Under the pieces are notes generated by a model. It was given only the letters and a program-made list of their open reading frames with translations. It did not search any database and was not told the DNA's origin. A DNA stretch of 64,000 bases, taken from assembly GCA_030148505.1 (NCBI GenBank), contig JASBTI010000016.1:186001-250000 (forward strand). Reading direction: 5' to 3'. The first letter of the stretch is position 1; the number at the start of each line of letters is the position of its first letter. Positions 19,528 through 29,467 of this stretch are shown here, piece by piece. A program made the translations under genes and the position numbers. Origin of the DNA: Rhodanobacter sp. (GTDB taxonomy: Bacteria; Pseudomonadota; Gammaproteobacteria; Xanthomonadales; Rhodanobacteraceae).

Positions 19528-22500
19528 TCAGCCCAGAACCACCCGCAACCGGTGTGTCTTGCCGTCATCAAGCAGAGCGACTGCCGCGCTCGGGTCGAGC
19601 GGCCTGTCGTCCATTTCCACGACCGCCACACCGTGGCAAACGCGGTCCGGATTCTCCACCTCGATCGCGTAGGTGGTGACCCGATCCTCGCCGCCGCGAT
19701 GGCGGTAGCTGAGCTCGAAGCGAGGCCAGTGTCGCGGGATGCACGGCTCGATACGCAGCCTGTCGCCGCGCAGCTGAAAGCCCAGGATCGACTCCAGTCC
19801 GGCCCGGTACAGCCACGCGGCGGAGCCGGTATACCAGGTCCAGCCACCGCGGCCGACATGCGGGGCGACGGCGTAGACATCGGCGCTGACCACGTAGGGC
19901 TCGACCCTGTAGCGCTGCATCGCCTCCGGGCTGGCGCTGTGCGTGATCGGGTTGAGCAGGTCGAACAGTCCGGCCGCGCGGTCGCCTTCGCCGAGCCCGG
20001 CCCAGGCGAAAATCGACCAGATCGCGCCGTGGGTGTACTGGCCGCCGTTTTCGCGGACGCCGGGCGGATAGCCTTTGATGTAGCCCGGGTTGTCGTGGCC
20101 GTCGGGATCGAAGGGCGGGGTGAACAGGCGCGCGAGGCGGTTGTCGTGGTCGACCAGCAGCCGGTCCACCGAGGCCATCGCCTGGACGCTGTGTTGGCGA
20201 TTGTCTACGCCGGCCATCACGCTCCATGATTGCGCGATGCTGTCAATCTGGCACTGGCTGCTTTTCTGCGAGCCAAGCGGCGTGCCGTCGTCGTAGTAAC
20301 CGCGTCGGTACCATTGGCCATCCCAGGCCTGTTCCAATGCCTGGCGCAAAGTCTCGGCGTGGGCGCGCCAGCGGGTCGCCCGCCCGGCATCGTCGCGTCG
20401 TTCGGCCAGCGGTGCCATCGCATCGATCGCCCTGAGCAACAACCAGCCCAGCCAGCTGCTCTCGCCCTGGCCCTTGGCGCCAACGGCATTCATGCCGTCG
20501 TTCCAGTCGCCCGTACCGATCAGCGGTAGCGCATGGGCGCCGACCGCGAGACTGGAGTCGATGGCGCGCGCGCAGTGCTCGTACAGCGGCACCTGCTGAT
20601 CCGACGTCTGCGGCTGGAAGAAGGCGTCGCTGGCATGGTCGGCGATCGACTGGCCGGTCAAAAATGGCAACATCGCGTCGAGCACGGCGTCGTCACCGCT
20701 GACCTCGATGTAGTGCATGGCCACATGGGCCAGCCAGATGCGGTCGTCGCTGATCCGCGTACGAATGCCCTGTCCCGCCGGCGGCAGCCACCAGTGCTGC
20801 ACGTCGCCCTCGGCAAACTGGCGCCCGGCGGCACGCAGCAGATGCTCGCGAGCAAGGTCGGGACGGCTCACGCACAGCGCCATGACGTCCTGTAGCTGAT
20901 CGCGGAATCCGTAGGCTCCGCTGGCCTGGTAATACGCGGTGCGCGCCCACAACCGGCAGGCGGTGACCTGGTATAGCAGCCAGTCGTTGAGCAGGATATC
21001 CATCGCGCGTTCCGGCGTGCGGATTTGTACAGTGTCGAGCAGGCGGCGCCAGTGTGCGTCGATATCGGTCAACACCTGATCGAACGGGGTAGCGCGATAG
21101 GTAGCGATCAGCGTCCGCGCCTCGTCGTCGTCCGCTGCATCGCCCAGCAGAAACACCAGCTCGATCTGGGTCATCGGCGGCAATTCGATGCAGGTCTGCA
21201 GCGCGCCGCAAGGATCGAGACCGGCTCCGCATCGACCCGACAGCGGCGCCTCGTGCCGCAGCGCCGCCGGGCATGCGGCCGTGCCAAGCGGACCCAACAG
21301 CTCGGCACGGTCGCCACTGATCGAGTGCTGCCGGCCAGCGGCATCGAAGAAGGCCACGCGCTCACTGAAGTCGGCGCGCCAGCGGTTGCGTGCGAACAGC
21401 GCGCCGGTTGCGGCGTCGTGCGCGGTGACCACAAAAGGTGCCGGCGTGCTGCCGTTGGGGCCCAACGCCCACGCGACATACCCGGTGACTGCCAGCCGGC
21501 GCGTGTGTGGGGAGTGGTTGCGCAGCCGCAGCCGCGACAACTTGATCGTGTCCGCCAACGGCACGCACTGGGTCAGCTCCAGTGCAATGCCGTGGGCATC
21601 GTTGCGAAAACGGCTCCAGCCCTTGCCATGGGTGATCGCGTAGTGTGCGTCGAAAACCCGTATCGGCAGCGCGGTGGCGCTCCACAGCGCACCGCTATCG
21701 CGGTCGCGCAGATAGATCACATCCTGCGGAGTGTCACTGACCGGGTCATTCGGCCATGGCGTCAACGGGTTTTGCTGGCTGTTCTGCGACCAGGTATAGC
21801 CGCCGCCTTCGGCCGAGACGATGAAACCAAACGTGGGGTTGGCGATCACGTTGATCCAGGGGGCCGGGGTATGGCGCTCTCCGTCGAGCTCGATCCGGTA
21901 GACGCGCCCGGCGTCGTCGAAGCCGCCCTGGCCGTTGGCGAACTCCAGCACCGCGGCATCGTCCACAGCGGCGGCGATGGCCGGGGTGCGCGTGCGAATG
22001 GCCGCCGTTTCCCCGCTACCAGACTGGGCGAAATCCACTGCATGCGCATGCTCGACCTCCCCCCCCTGCAGCACCACCCGGGCAACGCGCTGCAGACCGT
22101 CGCGGAGACTCTCGTCGATGGCATCATTGCGCAGCGAGAACAGCTCGGTCTGGGGTAGCTGATCACCCTTCTTGAGCTGCTCGCGTTGTGTTTCGACCAG
22201 CGGGTCGATGGCGCTTTGTAAGCGGTCGGCGGCTGCGCCAACGGCGTGGTTGAGCAGCACCACATCGACGGCGAGCATTTGTTCACGCCAATAGCGCTGG
22301 GCCAGCAGAAGCGTCCGCAGGCGTGGCAGACCGAGCTCGTCGTGAAGCCACAACAGAATGATCGGCCGATCCCCGGAAATGCCGATGGGCCAGAGCGTTG
22401 GCGCCCCCCCATGGCCACGCGCCAGCGCCTCCGGTGCGGCCCGCAGTGACCGGTCGCTGCTGAACACCGCACCCAACCACGGTGCCAGGCTGTCCCGCTG

Positions 22501-23418
22501 CGCCCCAGTGAGTTCCAGGCGGTGTATCAGGTTTTCGGCGTAGGTGGCCGCATCGGCAAACAGCAACTCGGCAGCGTTCGGTTTGCCCAAGTGAGTGCTC
22601 AGTGCCACCGCGCCCTCGCGGGAATCGGCGACACATGTCCAGCAGAGCAACCGTATGCTGGTGCCCGGCGCCAGCGTGATCCGCTGGCGCATGCCGAAGA
22701 CCGGATCGAGCACGCAACCGGTGATGTTGGACAATGCAACACCCGATCGCATCGCGGCGGCGTTGGTCAGGGTACGGCCGCGGCCAAGGAAGCGTGCACG
22801 GTCGGTTTCGTACTCGTGCACTGTACTGGCAGGCAGCTCTTCCGCCTGCAGCGCATGGGCGGCCCATACTGTGGGCTCGTCGTCCGAACGCCGTCGCCGG
22901 GTGGCCAGCAACAGTCCGCGCTGTGCGTCGAATTCTGTCTGCACGAACATCTTGGAGAACGCAGGGTGCGCGTTGTCGGCTGCTATGGGACCGAGCACCA
23001 GCTCCGAGAACGAGGTTACTGACAGTACGCGGGTGCGCTCACCGTGGTTGCTCAGGGTGAGCCGGCGCAGCTCGATGTCGGCGTCGTGGGCGACCGCCAC
23101 ATCCATACAGGTATGCAGGCCGTGATGGCGTCGGCTGAAAACGGCACGACCGGGATGAAATGCCACCGCATGGTCCGATAGCGCCGTGCCGAACGGTTGC
23201 CGGGTGGTCGACCACACGCTGGCATCCTCTTCGTCGCGCAGCAACAGGTAGCTGCCCCAGCAGTCCGCCGTGGGATCTTCGCGCCACCGGGTGACCGCCA
23301 GCCCCCGCCAGCGGCTGAAGCCGGTGCCCCGAGTGCTCAGCATCACCGTATAGGCACCGTTGGAAAGCAGGTGTATGGTCGCTGGAGGTGCGGACGAGGT
23401 AGTGGACGGGGATAACAT
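19528..23418 (-). CDS. GH94-type protein (cyclic beta-1,2-glucan synthase C-terminal-like / 1,2-beta-oligoglucan phosphorylase-like)
   Basis: Two beta-sandwich GT36-type segments (NGAYTVMLSTRGTGFSRWRGLAVTRWREDPTADCWGSYLLLRD and FGFIVSAEGGGYTWSQNSQQNPLTPWPNDPVSD), catalytic GTGDWNDGMNAVG; no glycosyltransferase or TM N-terminal region. Confidence 0.85.
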   Translation of the reverse strand: MLSPSTTSSAPPATIHLLSNGAYTVMLSTRGTGFSRWRGLAVTRWREDPTADCWGSYLLLRDEEDASVWSTTRQPFGTALSDHAVAFHPGRAVFSRRHHGLHTCMDVAVAHDADIELRRLTLSNHGERTRVLSVTSFSELVLGPIAADNAHPAFSKMFVQTEFDAQRGLLLATRRRRSDDEPTVWAAHALQAEELPASTVHEYETDRARFLGRGRTLTNAAAMRSGVALSNITGCVLDPVFGMRQRITLAPGTSIRLLCWTCVADSREGAVALSTHLGKPNAAELLFADAATYAENLIHRLELTGAQRDSLAPWLGAVFSSDRSLRAAPEALARGHGGAPTLWPIGISGDRPIILLWLHDELGLPRLRTLLLAQRYWREQMLAVDVVLLNHAVGAAADRLQSAIDPLVETQREQLKKGDQLPQTELFSLRNDAIDESLRDGLQRVARVVLQGGEVEHAHAVDFAQSGSGETAAIRTRTPAIAAAVDDAAVLEFANGQGGFDDAGRVYRIELDGERHTPAPWINVIANPTFGFIVSAEGGGYTWSQNSQQNPLTPWPNDPVSDTPQDVIYLRDRDSGALWSATALPIRVFDAHYAITHGKGWSRFRNDAHGIALELTQCVPLADTIKLSRLRLRNHSPHTRRLAVTGYVAWALGPNGSTPAPFVVTAHDAATGALFARNRWRADFSERVAFFDAAGRQHSISGDRAELLGPLGTAACPAALRHEAPLSGRCGAGLDPCGALQTCIELPPMTQIELVFLLGDAADDDEARTLIATYRATPFDQVLTDIDAHWRRLLDTVQIRTPERAMDILLNDWLLYQVTACRLWARTAYYQASGAYGFRDQLQDVMALCVSRPDLAREHLLRAAGRQFAEGDVQHWWLPPAGQGIRTRISDDRIWLAHVAMHYIEVSGDDAVLDAMLPFLTGQSIADHASDAFFQPQTSDQQVPLYEHCARAIDSSLAVGAHALPLIGTGDWNDGMNAVGAKGQGESSWLGWLLLRAIDAMAPLAERRDDAGRATRWRAHAETLRQALEQAWDGQWYRRGYYDDGTPLGSQKSSQCQIDSIAQSWSVMAGVDNRQHSVQAMASVDRLLVDHDNRLARLFTPPFDPDGHDNPGYIKGYPPGVRENGGQYTHGAIWSIFAWAGLGEGDRAAGLFDLLNPITHSASPEAMQRYRVEPYVVSADVYAVAPHVGRGGWTWYTGSAAWLYRAGLESILGFQLRGDRLRIEPCIPRHWPRFELSYRHRGGEDRVTTYAIEVENPDRVCHGVAVVEMDDRPLDPSAAVALLDDGKTHRLRVVLG

Positions 23419-23641
23419 GCGCTGGCTGACTCCTGCAAGGTGCTGCGCCGGGCACGGGCACGGCACCGATACGAGCCTACGACTACCAGGGGGCAATCCC
23501 GTGTGAACGCCGGTGGCAACGGGCGCAGCGAGCGCCCTACACGGGGGTTTTGCATTCGTTCGGTCACACTAGCGACTGGCCATGGCAGCAACGGACGCGC
23601 GCCGGTTGCCATGGCTTCTTGTTTCCTCCTGGATATCGTCG

Positions 23642-24973
23642 ATGCCCGACCTCTGTTCGCTGCCCGATGACGCCCTGCTGGATCGTCTGCAGCGGGGCGC
23701 CTTCGGTTACTTCGTCGAGACCATGAACCCGCGCAATGGACTGGTACCCGATACCTCGCGCGAGAACTCGCCGGTCAGTATCGCGGTGGTCGGGTTTGCG
23801 TTGTCGGCCTATCCGGTGGCGGTGGAGCGCGGCTGGATGGAGCGTGCCGAGGCGGTGCGGCGCAGCTTGCTGGCGCTGCGCTTCTTTCGCGACAGTGACC
23901 AGAGCGGCAGCCCGACGGCCACGGGCTACAAGGGCTTCTACTACCACTTTCTCGATAGCCATTCCGGTGCGCGGATGTGGCAGTCCGAGTTGTCGATGAT
24001 CGACAGCGCCCTGCTGATCGCCGGCATGCTCACCGCCGCGACCTACTTCACCGGCGCGGGCGCCGCAGAAAGCGAGCTGCGCGAACTGGCCGACCTGCTG
24101 TATCGGCGCGTCGACTGGCGCTGGTCGCAGGATGGCGGCGACACCATCCGTCAGGGCTGGAAACCGGAGTGCGGCTACCTGCATTACGGCTGGGAGGGTT
24201 ACAGCGAGGCGATCGTACTGTACGCACTGGCGCTGGGTTCGCCGACTCATCCGATCAGCGGCGACTGCTACCCCGCCTGGACCGCCACCTATCAATGGGA
24301 AAACCTGTACGACCAGGACTTTCTCTACGCCGGTCCGCTGTTCGTGCACCATTTTTCGCAAGCGTGGATCGACCTGCGTGGTATCCGCGACCGCTTCATG
24401 CGCGAAAAGCGCTCGGACTATTTCGAAAACAGCCGGCGCGCGGTATTCGTGCAGCGCAAGTACACCGCGCTCAATCCCAACGAGTTCGTCGGCTACGACG
24501 AAAACTGTTGGGGCCTGTCGGCCTGTGACGGACCCAGCGACGAGCAGGCGCAGGTGGAGAATGAACGCCGCCGCCTGTTCGGTTACGCCGCGCGCGGCGT
24601 GCCCTACGGCCCCGACGATGGCACCTTGTCGCCGCCGTCCGTGCTCGCCTCGCTGCCATTCGCACCGGATCTTGTCCTGGCCGCGTTGCGCAATATGCTG
24701 CTGCGCTACCCCCAATTGCTCAGCCACGACCGCCTGACCACCAGCTTCAACGCCACGCTCGTCGACAGCGACGGCCAACCCTGGCTGTCGCCGGGCCACT
24801 ACGGGCTCGATCAGGGCATCGTATTCATGATGATCGAAAACCACCGCAGCGAATGGATATGGCAATTGCTGCGAGACTGCGACTATCTCGCAGAGGGCCT
24901 GCGCCATGCAGGCTTCACTGGCGGGTGGCTGCAGGCGCAGCCGCCGACGAAGGTGACGGGAGCCGCGCCGTGA
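23642..24973 (+). CDS. COG5368 'glucoamylase family' protein, GH144-like
   Basis: TGYKGFYYHFLDSHSGARMWQSELSMIDSALLIAGMLTAATYF, ECGYLHYGWEGYSEAIVLYALALGSPTHPI, LSPGHYGLDQGIVFMMIENHRS. Confidence 0.85.
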   Translation: MPDLCSLPDDALLDRLQRGAFGYFVETMNPRNGLVPDTSRENSPVSIAVVGFALSAYPVAVERGWMERAEAVRRSLLALRFFRDSDQSGSPTATGYKGFYYHFLDSHSGARMWQSELSMIDSALLIAGMLTAATYFTGAGAAESELRELADLLYRRVDWRWSQDGGDTIRQGWKPECGYLHYGWEGYSEAIVLYALALGSPTHPISGDCYPAWTATYQWENLYDQDFLYAGPLFVHHFSQAWIDLRGIRDRFMREKRSDYFENSRRAVFVQRKYTALNPNEFVGYDENCWGLSACDGPSDEQAQVENERRRLFGYAARGVPYGPDDGTLSPPSVLASLPFAPDLVLAALRNMLLRYPQLLSHDRLTTSFNATLVDSDGQPWLSPGHYGLDQGIVFMMIENHRSEWIWQLLRDCDYLAEGLRHAGFTGGWLQAQPPTKVTGAAP

Positions 24974-26496
24974 TGACCGCCAAGTTCGACGCCACGGTAA
25001 GCGCGCCGCTCGATGCCTTCGAGCACAAGCGCCTCGCCGAGGTGCAACCGGAGGCATGGAGCAATCCCGAGCCGTCCGGCCCGTACCAGCTGGTGATTGT
25101 GGGCGCCGGACCGGCCGGTATAGTCGCCGCGAGGGAAGCAGCGGCGCTCGGCGCCCGGGTAGCGCTGATCGAACGCCACTTGATCGGCGGTACGTGTTTC
25201 AACACCGGCTGCATCCCATCCAAGACCCTGATCCGCACCGCCAGCGTCTATGCGGAAATGCGCGAAGCCGCCCGCTACGGCGCGCAGGCGCCGGGCGACA
25301 TCCGGGTCGACTTCGCCGCCGTGATGACGCGCTTGCGGCGCATCCGCAGCCATCTCACGGCCACCACGTCGGTGCGTCAGCTGGCGGCGGGCGGCGTAGA
25401 TGTGTTCTTCGGCTATACCCGTTTCGAGAGTGTCGACAGCCTCAGTGTCAACGGGCAGCTTCTGCAGTTCGACAAAGCATTGATCGCCACCGGCGCACGG
25501 CCGCTCATACCGGACATCCCCGGCCTCAAGCAAGCCGGTTTCCTGACCAACGCCACCGTGTTCGATCTCACCGAATTGCCCTCGCGGCTGCTGGTAATCG
25601 GTGGTGGTCCGCTCGGTTGCGAGCTGGCCCAGGCTTTCCAGCGGCTCGGCTCACGGGTCACCATCGTGCAGGATCTGCCGCTGTTTCTGGAGCATGAGGA
25701 GCGTGACGCCGCGCAGACCCTGTCCGACGCGTTCGCCCGCGATGGCATCGAGGTGCGCCTGAACACCCGCACCACCGAGGTACGCGTGGAGGGTGCTGAA
25801 AAGTGGGTGGATCTGGTCAGTGCCGATTACCACAGCACGATCCGGGTCGATGCGATCCTGACCGGGGTGGGCCGCCGCCCCAATGTGCAGGGGCTGGCGC
25901 TGGAGATGGCTGCGGTCGACTACGACGAGGACAGCGGGATTACCGTCGACGACCATTTGCGCACCAGCAATCCGCGCATCTTTGCCGCCGGCGACGTCTG
26001 CCTCGATGCCAAGTACACCGATATCGCCGAAGAGTCGGCACGCATCGTGGTGCGCAATGCCTTGCTGGGCGGGTGCGAACAGCTGAGCAAACGGGTGGTG
26101 CCCTGGTGTACCTACACCGATCCCGAGATCGCCCACGTCGGCATGTACGTGCGCCAGGCCAACGTGCTCGGCATCCCGGTAAAAACCTTCACCGTTCCGA
26201 TGCACCAGTCCGACCGTGCCGTGACCGACAGCGAGGAAAGCGGCTTCGTGAAGATCCATATCCGCGATGGCAGCGACACCATACTCGGTGCCACCATCGT
26301 GTCACGCCATGCCGGTGACATGATCAACGAGATCACCCTGGCGATGGTGGCGGGCATCGGTCTGCGTACCCTGGCCAAGGTGATCCATGCCTACCCGACC
26401 AAGACCGAGGCGATTCGCGAAGCCGCGATGGCGTACAACCGCACGCGGATCACGCCCCGCCTGCTGGCCCGCCTGCATCGCTGGCTGCGGCGCTGA
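24973..26496 (+). CDS. Dihydrolipoyl dehydrogenase/mercuric reductase-like FAD-dependent disulfide oxidoreductase
   Basis: VGAGPAGIVAAREAAALGA, redox motif GGTCFNTGCIPSKTLIR, C-terminal dimerisation domain; start overlaps upstream stop (TGATG). Confidence 0.92.
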   Translation: MTAKFDATVSAPLDAFEHKRLAEVQPEAWSNPEPSGPYQLVIVGAGPAGIVAAREAAALGARVALIERHLIGGTCFNTGCIPSKTLIRTASVYAEMREAARYGAQAPGDIRVDFAAVMTRLRRIRSHLTATTSVRQLAAGGVDVFFGYTRFESVDSLSVNGQLLQFDKALIATGARPLIPDIPGLKQAGFLTNATVFDLTELPSRLLVIGGGPLGCELAQAFQRLGSRVTIVQDLPLFLEHEERDAAQTLSDAFARDGIEVRLNTRTTEVRVEGAEKWVDLVSADYHSTIRVDAILTGVGRRPNVQGLALEMAAVDYDEDSGITVDDHLRTSNPRIFAAGDVCLDAKYTDIAEESARIVVRNALLGGCEQLSKRVVPWCTYTDPEIAHVGMYVRQANVLGIPVKTFTVPMHQSDRAVTDSEESGFVKIHIRDGSDTILGATIVSRHAGDMINEITLAMVAGIGLRTLAKVIHAYPTKTEAIREAAMAYNRTRITPRLLARLHRWLRR

Positions 26497-26583
26497 TTAC
26501 GATCACGTCTGCTTATCGCCCGCCGGCCTACAATCCAGCGTTTCGACCCTCGCCACTTTCGTCACATCACGCAAGGAAAACCT

Positions 26584-27495
26584 ATGCAACTTGGCATGAT
26601 CGGCCTCGGCAAGATGGGCGCCAACATGGCGCAGCGGCTGCTCAATGGCAGCCATAAGGTCATCGGCTTCGACCCTGCCGCCCAGGCACGTAAGAAGCTC
26701 GAAGAAAATGGTGGTGGCTCGGCCGATTCGCTCAAGGCACTGGTGGCGGCGCTGCCCGCCCCAAGGGTGCTGTGGATGATGGTGCCTTCGGGCAAGGTCA
26801 CCAACGACACCGTCAGTGCCTTGCTCGACATCCTCGAGAAGGGCGACACGATGATCGACGGCGGCAACTCCAACTACAAGGATTCGCTGGGACATGCCGC
26901 GGCCTGCGCCGCCAAGGGCATCAACTACGTCGATTGCGGCACCAGTGGTGGTGTTTGGGGCCTGAAGGAGGGCTATAGCATGATGGTCGGTGGTGACGAG
27001 AAGGTGGTCGCCAACCTCAAGCCGATCTTCGAGACGTTGGCGCCGGGCAAGGACAAAGGCTGGGGTCGGGTCGGCCCGGTGGGTGCCGGTCACTTCACTA
27101 AGATGGTTCACAATGGCATTGAATACGGGCTGATGCAGGCCTATGCCGAAGGCTTCTCGATCCTGCGGCACAAGGAGGCGTTCGAGCTCGACCTGCAACA
27201 GGTCGGCGAGATCTGGCGCTATGGCAGCGTGGTGCGCTCGTGGTTGCTGGAGCTGACCACCGACGCACTGGGCAAGAATCCCAACCTCGACGGCATCGCT
27301 CCGTACGTGCCCGACTCCGGCGAAGGCCGCTGGACCGTGGACGCGGCGATCGAACTCAGCGTGCCGGCGCCCGTGATCACGCTAGCCTTGATGGAGCGTT
27401 TCCGCTCGCGCGACGTCGACTCATTCTCCGACAAGCTGCTGTCGGCGATGCGCAACGAGTTTGGCGGACACGCGATTAAACACGAATCCGACTAG
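26584..27495 (+). CDS. gnd: 6-phosphogluconate dehydrogenase (decarboxylating), short GndA-type
   Basis: MQLGMIGLGKMGANMAQRLL, DGGNSNYKDS, GAGHFTKMVHNGIEYGLMQAYAEG. Confidence 0.95.
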   Translation: MQLGMIGLGKMGANMAQRLLNGSHKVIGFDPAAQARKKLEENGGGSADSLKALVAALPAPRVLWMMVPSGKVTNDTVSALLDILEKGDTMIDGGNSNYKDSLGHAAACAAKGINYVDCGTSGGVWGLKEGYSMMVGGDEKVVANLKPIFETLAPGKDKGWGRVGPVGAGHFTKMVHNGIEYGLMQAYAEGFSILRHKEAFELDLQQVGEIWRYGSVVRSWLLELTTDALGKNPNLDGIAPYVPDSGEGRWTVDAAIELSVPAPVITLALMERFRSRDVDSFSDKLLSAMRNEFGGHAIKHESD

Positions 27496-27814
27496 CATCT
27501 TGCGGCCGTCGCGGCCCCGACACCCCCTCTGCGTCCAAGGAATCGGCGATGCCGGAATGAGTTCACCACCCACCGGCAACGTCATCTTTTTCAAGCCACG
27601 ATTTGCGATATATTGAACGACCGTCCAGATGTCTAAACGGCGAACCGTTTCCGCAGCACTTCGCCAGCCAAGCTTCAGTCATGACACACAGTGAAAAGCG
27701 GATCGATTCGAAGCTAAAGGCTGCAAAATCGCGCATCGCGCGCAGCCTCATTCATCGGCTCGGAAGCTTGGATCGCTTCTTTGCTCGTCGCCCCATGACA
27801 TTCGGAGCATAGCC

Positions 27815-29221
27815 ATGGGTCTCTATCCGTTATTCGCCGATCTGGCCGGTTTGCCGGTACTGGTGGTCGGCGGTGGCCGTGTTGCCGAACGCAAGGCGGC
27901 CGCCTTGCTCGACGCCGGTGCGCAGGTTCGGGTCGGCGCCCCGCAACTCAGCCGGGCACTTGCGCAATGGGCTGCGGCCGGGCACATCGAACATCTCGAG
28001 GGACTGTTTCAATCAGCCTGGCTGGATGATGTATGGCTGGTGATTGCCGCCACCGACGATCGCTCTGCCAATGAGGATGTGGCTTCTCAGGCCGGCAAGC
28101 GTCGTATCTGGGCCAACGTGGTGGATGACCCGCAGCTGTCGCGCTTCCAGGTGCCGGCGGTCATTGACCGTAGCCCGCTGACGGTGGCGGTCTCCACCGC
28201 TGGCGCCGCGCCGGTGCTGGCGCGACGCCTGCGCGAGAAGCTGGAATCCGAACTGGATCCGGCGCTGGGACCGCTGGTGGCGCTTGCGCAGCGGCATCGC
28301 CCCGCGATCCGCCGCGCCCTACCCGAGCTGCCGGCCCGTCGCGCATTCTACGACTGGCTGTACGAGGGGCCGGTACTTTCGCTGTTGCGCGATGCCAAGT
28401 CGCTGCAAGCCGAACAGACGATGTTGGAAGTGCTGGAGCAAGGCGGGAAGATGCCATCGGTGGGTTCGGTGGTCCTGGTAGGTGCCGGGCCCGGCGATCC
28501 GGGGCTGTTGACCCTGCAGGCCCTGCGGGTCCTGAATCAGGCCGACGTGATCCTGCATGATCGCCTGGTCAGCCTCCAGGTCCTGGCGATGGCTCGCCGC
28601 GATGCCGAACGTATCGACGTTGGCAAACGTATTGGCGACAGGCATACGCGGCAGGACGAGATTCACCGCTTGCTGCTGAAGCACGTGCGGGCTGGTCGGC
28701 GCGTCGTCCGGCTCAAGGGCGGTGACCCGTTCGTCTTCGGTCGCGGTGGTGAGGAGATGGCATTCCTGCGCCAACACGGCATTGTTTGCGAGGTCGTGCC
28801 CGGTATCACCGCGGCAGTGGCGTGCGCTGCCTACGCGGGTGTCCCGCTTACCCATCGTGAGCATGTGCAGTCGGTGCGATTGCTCACCGCCCATGGCAGC
28901 GAGTCACTGGGCAGCCTGGACTGGGCCATGCTGGCCTACGAGCGAGAAACCCTGGCCATCTATATGGGCGTGGCCCAGCTCGATACGCTGACCACCCGGC
29001 TGATCGCCCATGGCCGCAGTCCGCAGACACCGTTTGCGCTGATCGAAAATGGAACGCGGCCCCAGCAACGCGTGCTCAGTGGCGTATTGGGTGACCTTCC
29101 GGCGCTGGCCAGACAACATGCCATGGGTGCCCCGGCACTGCTGATCATTGGCTCGGTAGCTGCAATGGCGTGTGATCACGGGTGGTTTGGTGAACTGCTA
29201 CCGGTGCGGCCACCGCCTTGA
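27815..29221 (+). CDS. cysG: Siroheme synthase CysG
   Basis: N-terminal precorrin-2 dehydrogenase ([25 protein letters not shown]) fused to uroporphyrinogen-III methyltransferase ([36 protein letters not shown]). Confidence 0.97.
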   Translation: MGLYPLFADLAGLPVLVVGGGRVAERKAAALLDAGAQVRVGAPQLSRALAQWAAAGHIEHLEGLFQSAWLDDVWLVIAATDDRSANEDVASQAGKRRIWANVVDDPQLSRFQVPAVIDRSPLTVAVSTAGAAPVLARRLREKLESELDPALGPLVALAQRHRPAIRRALPELPARRAFYDWLYEGPVLSLLRDAKSLQAEQTMLEVLEQGGKMPSVGSVVLVGAGPGDPGLLTLQALRVLNQADVILHDRLVSLQVLAMARRDAERIDVGKRIGDRHTRQDEIHRLLLKHVRAGRRVVRLKGGDPFVFGRGGEEMAFLRQHGIVCEVVPGITAAVACAAYAGVPLTHREHVQSVRLLTAHGSESLGSLDWAMLAYERETLAIYMGVAQLDTLTTRLIAHGRSPQTPFALIENGTRPQQRVLSGVLGDLPALARQHAMGAPALLIIGSVAAMACDHGWFGELLPVRPPP

Positions 29222-29244
29222 GCGGAGTTGCCGCGTGTGTCTGT

Positions 29245-29411
29245 TAGCGGCCTGTCGGACTTTGGCGGTCGAGGCGAGAATTCGGTTATGCGAGGAAAGA
29301 TTTCTGACGATTCGCCAAGCCCACAGTGGTGCGATGGGCCAACAAGCGGCGGGGATATGGACTGCACAGCCGGGTTCGCTGACCGACCGACCAAAGTCTG
29401 ACAGGCTGCTA
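29245..29411. mobile_element. MITE-like element with ~21-bp terminal inverted repeats
   Basis: Left TAGCGGCCTGTCGGACTTTGG; reverse complement of right TAGCAGCCTGTCAGACTTTGG (19/21), followed inward by CGGTCG-like sequence on both sides; no intact transposase inside. Confidence 0.6.
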
Positions 29412-29467
29412 GGATGCAAGGACCGCCCACCCCGGCGAGCGGGTGCCTGCCCGGACGAATCGTTTGC

